Of a stretch of DNA of 64,000 nucleotides, positions 58,336 to 64,000 are shown in pieces. How positions within the stretch are numbered: the stretch's first letter is position 1; each line of letters begins with the position of its first letter. Below the pieces are notes generated by a model. That model was not told the origin of the DNA. It ran no database searches and saw only the letters and a list, made by a program, of their open reading frames with translations. This DNA is from Paenibacillus sp. FSL K6-1096 (GTDB lineage: Bacteria > Bacillota > Bacilli > Paenibacillales > Paenibacillaceae): NCBI RefSeq assembly GCF_037977055.1, contig NZ_CP150274.1, forward strand, positions 6,138,001 through 6,202,000. Reading direction: 5' to 3'. The position numbers were made by a program, and so were the translations under genes.

Positions 58336-61300
58336 AGATTGAAGCGGTACGGATCGGCGGGTATGGCCGTCTGGCCCGGCGGGAGCTTGAGCTGAATGAA
58401 GGGGTGACCGTGCTGTTCGGGCGCAATGAGGCCGGAAAGAGTACGACCCTGCAGTTCATCCGGGCCATGCTGTATGGTATTCCCGGCAGAGCGAATTCTG
58501 CCGAGCGGTATGAGCCGCTGCAAGGGGGAACCCATGGCGGGGTGCTAACGGCCCGTGATGATAACGGTGCACTATGGACGATCCGCCGGTATGCTTCGGG
58601 CGGTGAGGGGCCGGGCCGGGTGGAGAAGCTGCATATCGCGGTCAGCCATGCGGATGGCAAGGCGGAGGAGCTGAATCAGGCGGAGTTGGAACGCCGTCTG
58701 CTGGGCGGGCTCTCCGCCGGCATGTTCCGCCAGCTGTTTGCCGTCTCCCTGGACGAGCTGCAGGAGCTGGGGGCGCTGCAGTCCGGGGAGATGAGCAGCT
58801 ATCTGTTCCATGCCGGCATGGGCGGCGGCGGAGAGATTATGCGGGCCGAGAAGCGCCTGCAGCAGGAGGCGGAGAAGCTCTACAAGCCGCGCGGCAGGGT
58901 GCAGGAGGCCGCCAGAATTCTGCAATCGATCGAGAAGCTGGAGGGTGAGGTCGCGGAGAGCCGCTCCTACCTGCCCCGCTATAATGCGAATACGCTGGCG
59001 CTGGAGACGGTGGAGCAGAAGCTGTCGCAGATGAAGGCAGCGGGTGAGCTTGCCGCAGCGAGGCTCTCGAAGCTGCGCAAGGCGCAGGAGATCCGGGAGC
59101 TGTGGCTGAAGTGGTCTGAAGGCCGGCTGGAGCTTAAGGAGCTGCCGGTGATCCCGGCGTTCCCCGAGAATGGTGCGGAACGCTGGAGGGCGCTGGAAGC
59201 GGAGCGGCACAGCCTGCAGAGCACGGTGTTCCGCTTGGAACGGCTGCAGGCGGAGCTGGAAGCCGGGCTGTCCGCGAATCCGCCGGACCCCTTGCTGATG
59301 CAGCAGGGACCGCTGCTTGAAGCGCTGGATCGCAGGCGGAGCAGCTATGAGGACAAGCGTGCCGAGCGGCAGCAGATCCAGGCGGAGCTGGCAGCGCTGC
59401 ATGGGCAGCTGGAGCGCGTCCTGCGCGGCATCGGCGCCGGCTGGAACCGTGCGAAGCTGGCCGGCTTCACCGCAGCGGCGGCGGACCGGGAGGCCGCGCG
59501 CCGCTATGCGGCTTCTTTTGCCGGGTATGACCGGCAAATGGAGACCCGGGGCGCGGAGCTGCTGAGCCTCCGCGCGCGTGCCGCCGCCGCCGATGCTGCG
59601 CTGCAGGCGGCGGAGCGCCAGCTTGCGCGTGAGCACGCAAGCGGCGAAGCGGACTTCGCGGGCCTGGCGCCGCGAAGCCCGCGTGAACTGCTGCAGCTGT
59701 GGGACGAGCTGCAGCAGGCTGCCGAGCGGTGGCGCGAGGCGCTGCTCGGCACGGGAGGCGGCGCGTCAGCCCCGCGCCGCAGTGATACCGCCGGGGGCAG
59801 CCGCCCCGGCGGGGACCAGCGCCGGGCGGCACGCTACCGGCGCCTCCTGCAGGCGGGCGCAGCGCTGACGCTGCTGCTGCCTCCTGCGCTGTGGCTGACC
59901 GGTGCGCCGCCGGTCAGCGTATGGTCCGCGCTCGGCCTGCTGGCCGCCGCGGACCTGTGGCTGTGGTCCGCCCTGCGCGCCGCAGGGGCGGACCAGGCCC
60001 CGCCGCCTGCGCCAAGCGGCGGGGAAGCGGGCAAGGCCGCAGCGGAGATGCTGCGGCTGCGCGGGCTGCTGCTCTCCGGCGCGGAGCGGGAGAGCGGGGG
60101 CCGGGCGGCCAGCCCTGACGCCGGCGGGCTGGAGGCGGGCATGAAGGAGCTGCGCCGCCTGATGGAGGGCTGGAACGCCTGGCGTCAGCGCCTGGAGCGG
60201 AGCAGCGCCGAGGTTGAGAGCTGCCGGACCGCACTAGCTGTGCTGACCGGGCAGGAGCGGGTGCTGGCCGGGGAGATGGAGCAGGCGGAAGCCGGCTTCA
60301 CGGAGCTGGCCGCGCGTTACGAAGAATGGCTGCGCGGGCGGGGACTGCCTGAAGGGCTGTCGCCGGACAGCCTGCCGGATCTTTTCGCGCTGGCTGAGCA
60401 AGGCCATGAGCTGCTGCGCCAGGAGAGCAAATGGACGCAGCGGCTGCGCGGGCTGGAGGCGGAATGCACCGCCTATGAGCAGGAAGGCATGAAGCTGCTG
60501 GCAGAGGCTGAGGCTGCCCGGGCGGAACAGGAAGTTTCAGCGGACGCGGCTGATTCCAACGGAAGGCTAAGCCAACCGGTAGCCGATTCCCCCGTGCCTC
60601 TGCCTGATCCCGCAAACGCCGTTTCAGCAATTTCCTCCGCCGTTCCGGCTAATCCCGCAAACGCCGTTTCAGCCGATTCCTCCGCCGTCCCAGCTGATCC
60701 CGCAAACGCCGTTTCAGCAATTTCCTCCGCCGTCCCGGCTAATCCCGCAAACGCCGTTTCAGCCGATTCCTCCGAATCTCTCCTAACGCGGCTTGCGCTG
60801 CGCAAGCGGGAGTGGGAGGAGCTGAAGGCGGAGCTGCTTCGCAGGGAGAGCATGGAGGCGCGGCTGGCAGAGGTCCGGGAGGAGCTTGCAGCGGCCCGCA
60901 GAGAACAAGCGGACTGGAACGAACGCTCGGTTAAGCTGCTGGAGGAGGGCGGTGCGGAGGATGGCGAAGACTTCCTGCGCCGTTCTGCCGCCTGGCTGAG
61001 GCGGGCTGAACTGACGCGGTCTATCCGCCAGTGGGAGCTGGCGATGTTCGGCGGATGGGAGGAGCAGGGCAGAGCGGAGCTGCTGGACTTGCTTGCGCAT
61101 CACGATGCCCGCGGGCTGGCCCAGGAGCATCTTGCCGCAGAAGAAGCGGCGGCCGATCTTGAGGAAGAACGCAGCGCCCTGCTCCAGCAGCGCGGCAAGC
61201 TGCTTCAGGAGCGGGAAGAGCTGGCTGAACGCTGCAGGGAGGACATGGCGCTCCAGCAGCTGGAGGAGCAGCGGGCGGCGCTGCGCCAGCTGGCCGGGCA

Positions 61301-61760
61301 GTATGCGGTAACTGCGCTGGCGGCGGAGCTGATCGGACGGACGCGGCGGATCTATGAGCAGGAGAAGCAGCCGCAGGTACTGCAGCTGGCTTCTGTTTAT
61401 TTTGCCAAGCTGACCCATGGGGAATACCGCCGGATCGTCATGACTCTGGGCCACAAGGAGCTGAAGGCCGAGCATAAGGATGCCGGACTGCTGGACAGCG
61501 GTCTGCTCAGCCGGGGGACGGCGGAGCAGCTATATCTGGCGATCCGTCTGGCTCTGGCCGAGACGATGGGCAGCAAGGTGAAGCTGCCGCTGTTCTTCGA
61601 TGACCTGTTCGTCAACTTCGACGAACACCGGCTGCGCGCCGCGCTTGCCCTGCTGGGTGAGCTGTCGGCAACCCGGCAGATCGTCATGATGACCTGCCAC
61701 CGGCATGTGGCGGAGGCCGTGGCGAATATTCTTCCGGCGGCTGATATTATTTCCGTGTAG
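58332..61760 (+). CDS. yhaN: SMC-like AAA ATPase (YhaN/SbcC-related)
   Basis: 1142 residues, longer than B. subtilis YhaN (about 960). Walker A FGRNEAGKSTTLQFI near residue 31. C-terminal ABC signature SRGTAEQLYLAIRLALAE near 1057 and Walker B LPLFFDDLFVNFDEHRL near 1083. Between them long coiled coils, a short hydrophobic stretch near 520-540 (LTLLLPPALWLTG, SALGLLAAADLWLW), as in YhaN, and an Ala/Pro-rich minisatellite (about 758-815). Coupled to yhaO; together a DNA end-processing complex. Its end overlaps the convergent ykvI-like gene by 14 bases. Very GC-rich between 59.5 and 60.2 kb. Confidence 0.9.
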   Translation: MKIEAVRIGGYGRLARRELELNEGVTVLFGRNEAGKSTTLQFIRAMLYGIPGRANSAERYEPLQGGTHGGVLTARDDNGALWTIRRYASGGEGPGRVEKLHIAVSHADGKAEELNQAELERRLLGGLSAGMFRQLFAVSLDELQELGALQSGEMSSYLFHAGMGGGGEIMRAEKRLQQEAEKLYKPRGRVQEAARILQSIEKLEGEVAESRSYLPRYNANTLALETVEQKLSQMKAAGELAAARLSKLRKAQEIRELWLKWSEGRLELKELPVIPAFPENGAERWRALEAERHSLQSTVFRLERLQAELEAGLSANPPDPLLMQQGPLLEALDRRRSSYEDKRAERQQIQAELAALHGQLERVLRGIGAGWNRAKLAGFTAAAADREAARRYAASFAGYDRQMETRGAELLSLRARAAAADAALQAAERQLAREHASGEADFAGLAPRSPRELLQLWDELQQAAERWREALLGTGGGASAPRRSDTAGGSRPGGDQRRAARYRRLLQAGAALTLLLPPALWLTGAPPVSVWSALGLLAAADLWLWSALRAAGADQAPPPAPSGGEAGKAAAEMLRLRGLLLSGAERESGGRAASPDAGGLEAGMKELRRLMEGWNAWRQRLERSSAEVESCRTALAVLTGQERVLAGEMEQAEAGFTELAARYEEWLRGRGLPEGLSPDSLPDLFALAEQGHELLRQESKWTQRLRGLEAECTAYEQEGMKLLAEAEAARAEQEVSADAADSNGRLSQPVADSPVPLPDPANAVSAISSAVPANPANAVSADSSAVPADPANAVSAISSAVPANPANAVSADSSESLLTRLALRKREWEELKAELLRRESMEARLAEVREELAAARREQADWNERSVKLLEEGGAEDGEDFLRRSAAWLRRAELTRSIRQWELAMFGGWEEQGRAELLDLLAHHDARGLAQEHLAAEEAAADLEEERSALLQQRGKLLQEREELAERCREDMALQQLEEQRAALRQLAGQYAVTALAAELIGRTRRIYEQEKQPQVLQLASVYFAKLTHGEYRRIVMTLGHKELKAEHKDAGLLDSGLLSRGTAEQLYLAIRLALAETMGSKVKLPLFFDDLFVNFDEHRLRAALALLGELSATRQIVMMTCHRHVAEAVANILPAADIISV
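60605..60779 (+). repeat. 45-bp minisatellite inside yhaN, four copies
   Basis: TCCCGCAAACGCCGTTTCAG starts at 60608, 60653, 60698 and 60743, period exactly 45. It encodes four 15-residue units of the form P-A-N/D-P-A-N-A-V-S-A-I/D-S-S-A-V, alternating AIS and ADS types. Length change would stay in frame. Confidence 0.93.
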
Positions 61761-62880
61761 TCCGGATCACCGGCTTCACACTGACGATTGTAATTCCGTG
61801 CTTCTTGCCGCCTGCGCCTCCTGCGGGCGGTTTGCCGTGCCCAGGCGGCGCAGATACGGGCGTGCGCAGCAGCATGACCACCCAGACCATACACAGGGCG
61901 CCGAAGATCGGGTAGAAGGTCCCCAGCAATGAGCTGAAGCCGAATTGGCTGACCACATAGCAGATCAGCATCAGCAGCGGGGAGACCAGGACCGGAGCCA
62001 CCGGGAGGCGCTGCTGCAGCTGTACGCTGACTCCGTAGATTCCGGCGATGAAGGTGCTGAAGATCTCCATGAAGATCAGCACCAGGAAAATCATCTGCAC
62101 GGTAGGACCAAGCCGGAAAGCGATGCTGCCCATCGGGATCTCATATTGCAGAATGCCCGGCATTTGCGAGCTCATGGCGAAATGGGCCGCCAGCAGCATG
62201 AAGCCGATGCCGGCTCCGCCCAGAATGCCGCCGCGGATCAGCGCGCGCTCATCATCGGTATGCCGGGCCAGCGGAACCAGCACCGCCTGGGCCATGCCGA
62301 GGTTGAAGGAAGTATAGAGCAGCGGAGACATCCAGGCGGTGAAGGCGGTGTGATCCGTCGGCAGGAACAGGAAGCGCTCGGCCCCCGGCACGCCCACTGT
62401 ATTGAAGACAAGAATCAGGGACAGCGTAAGCATCAGAGGCACCACCAGGCTGTTAAGCTGCAGGATGCCGGAGATGCCGCGTCTCAGCAGTACATAAGAG
62501 CCCATTATCGTCAGGAGCAGTCCTAACTGGTAGGGCAGGCCGAGATGCTCCTTAAAGATAGCTCCCGCCCCTGCGAGCATAATGCTGTTGACCCCGATCA
62601 GAATAATCATGGTGAACAGGCTGATGGCGGACCCGGTCCGCGCACCGAACAGATGGCGGTTGAAATCCTCGAAGGAGTCCGCAGTGATCCGCCGGGCGAT
62701 GAGCATCATTTTGGTGCCGAGCCATATGAACAGGATGGCAGAGAACAGAATCGTCAGCAGGGCCCAGTGCCCGTATCTGGTGAAAAAACGGAGGATTTCC
62801 TGGCCGGTGGCGAATCCGGCGCCAACAATCGTGCCAATATAAGTGAAAGCGATCTGCAATGTGCGGACATGTGACTTCAT
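61747..62880 (-). CDS. YkvI family membrane protein (APC-superfamily-like permease)
   Basis: 377 residues with about ten membrane segments. IAFTYIGTIVGAGFATGQEI at residues 10-29 is the typical unwound TM1 region. The QLNSLVVPLML and FNTVGVPGAERF segments fit the YkvI group. Substrate unknown. A Gly/Pro-rich tail (PPGHGKPPAGGAGGKK) ends it. ATG 62880 with GAGGAGG. It is convergent with yhaN, with overlap, and divergent from xpt. Confidence 0.87.
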   Translation of the reverse strand: MKSHVRTLQIAFTYIGTIVGAGFATGQEILRFFTRYGHWALLTILFSAILFIWLGTKMMLIARRITADSFEDFNRHLFGARTGSAISLFTMIILIGVNSIMLAGAGAIFKEHLGLPYQLGLLLTIMGSYVLLRRGISGILQLNSLVVPLMLTLSLILVFNTVGVPGAERFLFLPTDHTAFTAWMSPLLYTSFNLGMAQAVLVPLARHTDDERALIRGGILGGAGIGFMLLAAHFAMSSQMPGILQYEIPMGSIAFRLGPTVQMIFLVLIFMEIFSTFIAGIYGVSVQLQQRLPVAPVLVSPLLMLICYVVSQFGFSSLLGTFYPIFGALCMVWVVMLLRTPVSAPPGHGKPPAGGAGGKKHGITIVSVKPVIRTTRK

Positions 62881-62938
62881 GCTTACCCTCCTCTGAATGC
62901 TGCGAAGATTAAATCGCGGGGTCTGTAGGTCAAGAGCC

Positions 62939-62968
62939 TTGTGCAGTCCGCATAGTACAGGTTATGAT
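62939..62968 (+). promoter_or_regulatory. Candidate promoter of xpt
   Basis: TTGTGC (62939-62944), 18-base spacer, TATGAT (62963-62968). No purine riboswitch core was seen between it and the gene. Confidence 0.45.
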
Positions 62969-63058
62969 GGGGAACAGAGGGACATGACTTCCGCCTGTGG
63001 GAATAGGAGTTATTCATGTGGAACGTCTGCAATAATAAGGTAATGGAGGCTCAAAGTC

Positions 63059-63628
63059 ATGGAATTATTGAAACAGCGGATTTTGGAGGAAGGGGTCGTC
63101 GTTTCGGATCAGGTGCTGAAGCTGGACGGTCTGCTCAATCACCAGGTCGATCCGGCGCTGACGATGGAAATGGGACGGGAGTTTGCCCGCAGATTTGCTG
63201 AGGCCGGGGTTACGCGTGTAGTAACCGTGGAATCCTCGGGAATTGCCGTGGCATTTGCCACCGCATATGAGATGAACGTGCCGCTGGTGTTTGCCCGCCG
63301 CAAAAAAACGCTGCTAGCCGATCCCGACGCTTTATGCGAACGGGTGCCTTCTTTTACCAAAGGGATTGTTACGGACATTATGCTGTCCCGCCAGTACATC
63401 TCTGCGGATGACCGCGTTCTGTTCATTGATGATATCATCGCCAACGGCGACGCTGCCCGCGGCCTGATCAAGATCATTCAGCGCTCCGGCGCCGAGCTGG
63501 TGGGCCTTGGTGTAGTTGTCGAAAAAAGCTTCCAGGCCGGCGCACGCACCATCCGCGAACAGGGAATCCGGCTGGAGTCACTGGTCAATATTACCTCGCT
63601 CAGCGAGGGAACGATTGTATTTGGATAA
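63059..63628 (+). CDS. xpt: Xanthine phosphoribosyltransferase
   Basis: 189 residues. Converts xanthine and PRPP to XMP in purine salvage. PRPP-binding loop VLFIDDIIANGDAARGLI near residue 121-138. N-terminal MELLKQRILEEGVVVSDQVL, then VDPALTMEMGREFARRF are typical of Xpt. FARRKKTL near residue 80 and VEKSFQAGARTIREQGIRLE near the end agree. ATG 63059 with GGAGG eight bases before. In B. subtilis xpt is in an operon with pbuX under a guanine riboswitch; here neither is seen. Confidence 0.95.
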   Translation: MELLKQRILEEGVVVSDQVLKLDGLLNHQVDPALTMEMGREFARRFAEAGVTRVVTVESSGIAVAFATAYEMNVPLVFARRKKTLLADPDALCERVPSFTKGIVTDIMLSRQYISADDRVLFIDDIIANGDAARGLIKIIQRSGAELVGLGVVVEKSFQAGARTIREQGIRLESLVNITSLSEGTIVFG

Positions 63629-63657
63629 GACTGGCGCGCCTAATTTGAAACATCTGC

Positions 63658-63686
63658 TTTTCACCCTATAAGTTTTCCTTTATAAT
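63658..63686 (+). promoter_or_regulatory. Candidate promoter of the last gene
   Basis: TTTTCA (63658-63663), 17-base spacer, TATAAT (63681-63686). Confidence 0.6.
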
Positions 63687-63717
63687 AAAAGTCAGACATG
63701 AGAGAGGAGGCGTCACA

Positions 63718-64000
63718 ATGGGGAAAGAACCGGTGACAGAGCAATTTTTTATTGATAAACTAGCCGAGGCTAAGGATCATTTCGAACGTGCGCTGGATTG
63801 CAAACACACGGAGTTCGACGATTTGTATCCCTATATGATCGAACATCCTCAGTTTTTCTGGTACAAACGTTACGTCGCTTGGTCGGAGCTTCTGACAATC
63901 ACAAGTTTGTGTGAGGAACTGTCGTTTAACTGGAGACAGACCTTCACTGAGCATCAGGTAGAATATCTGGAAGAACGAGTGATGTCCGCTAAAGTTCTTG
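63718..64000 (+). CDS. Hypothetical protein, cut by the window edge
   Basis: Begins MGKEPVTEQFFIDKLAEAKD and is open for 94 codons to the edge. AGAGGAGG nine bases before the ATG at 63718. Soluble, aromatic-rich (HPQFFWYKRYVAWSELL), no domain recognised. Base usage is less GC-rich than the neighbours. Confidence 0.7.
   Translation, partial: MGKEPVTEQFFIDKLAEAKDHFERALDCKHTEFDDLYPYMIEHPQFFWYKRYVAWSELLTITSLCEELSFNWRQTFTEHQVEYLEERVMSAKVL

Noticed and set aside
62881..63058. Possible guanine riboswitch before xpt
   Set aside because: The conserved purine riboswitch core (loops and TATAAT-like three-way junction) is not present; only a promoter-like pair and a normal ribosome binding site.
63016..63201. 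Frame of 61 codons overlapping the start of xpt
   Set aside because: Out of frame with xpt, with Gly/Arg/Ser content of a shadow frame; xpt itself has the GGAGG and full-length homology.

Overview
The window looks like a stretch of a Paenibacillus-type chromosome (Bacillota, roughly 55% GC judged by eye). The basis is the set of Bacillales signatures: a hemE-hemH-hemY heme block, a CstR persulfide repressor, a YtpB-type terpene synthase, a RelQ alarmone synthetase, YitT, YugP, YesL and YkvI families, YhaO/YhaN, tiny YjcZ-type spore-associated peptides, strong AGGAGG ribosome binding sites and frequent TTG starts. No rRNA, tRNA, prophage, transposase or CRISPR array was seen. This is core and near-core chromosome, not an island.

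Layout. 0.2-3.5 kb: an RNA methyltransferase, an O-methyltransferase and an MFS exporter. 3.6-7.2 kb: the heme operon hemE-cpfC(hemH)-cgoX(hemY), ended by a terminator. 7.3-14.3 kb: CapA-like protein, glycerophosphodiesterase, FAH-family hydrolase, DUF92 membrane protein, TetR regulator, Uup/YfmR-type ABC-F protein and a TPR protein. 14.3-18.3 kb (minus): M42 aminopeptidase, LapA-like protein, oligoendopeptidase F and two small proteins. 18.3-25.4 kb: cold-shock protein, MFS transporter, YtpB-like synthase, a phosphofructokinase, then a sulfur module (four-domain CoA-disulfide reductase/rhodanese/TusA/DsrE fusion plus CstR) behind a promoter carrying CstR-type operators. 25.4-31.8 kb: MATE pump, DUF4015 glycoside hydrolase, YitT protein, DEAD-box helicase and a YjcZ-type micropeptide.

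31.9-41.8 kb: YesL protein, a probable 6S-like small RNA, DUF1499-like protein, tpx, rhomboid protease, LysR, YugP and MerR. An ammonium-transporter operon follows (amt, GlnD-like nucleotidyltransferase, DnaQ-like exonuclease), preceded by GlnR/TnrA boxes. A compact multi-hairpin RNA of unknown family comes next, then a ResA-like thioredoxin. 41.9-53.5 kb: citramalate synthase, DNA polymerase IV, ferredoxin, an L,D-transpeptidase, then a run pyrD(class 2)-relQ-DUF309-rsmF-like-rsuA-like-HAD. 53.5-64 kb: a 51-bp tandem repeat cluster, a second YjcZ-type micropeptide, a second RsmF-like methyltransferase, a glycosyltransferase joined to yhaO-yhaN (yhaN carries a 45-bp minisatellite), YkvI permease, xpt, and a partial gene at the right edge.

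The observations most worth following are the unassigned structured RNA at 40.9-41.1 kb, the 6S-like RNA at 32.9-33.2 kb, the CstR-controlled four-domain sulfur enzyme, and the nitrogen-regulated Amt operon in which a GlnD-like nucleotidyltransferase and an exonuclease stand where a PII protein is usually found. All family names are from recognition of motifs; no database search was run.
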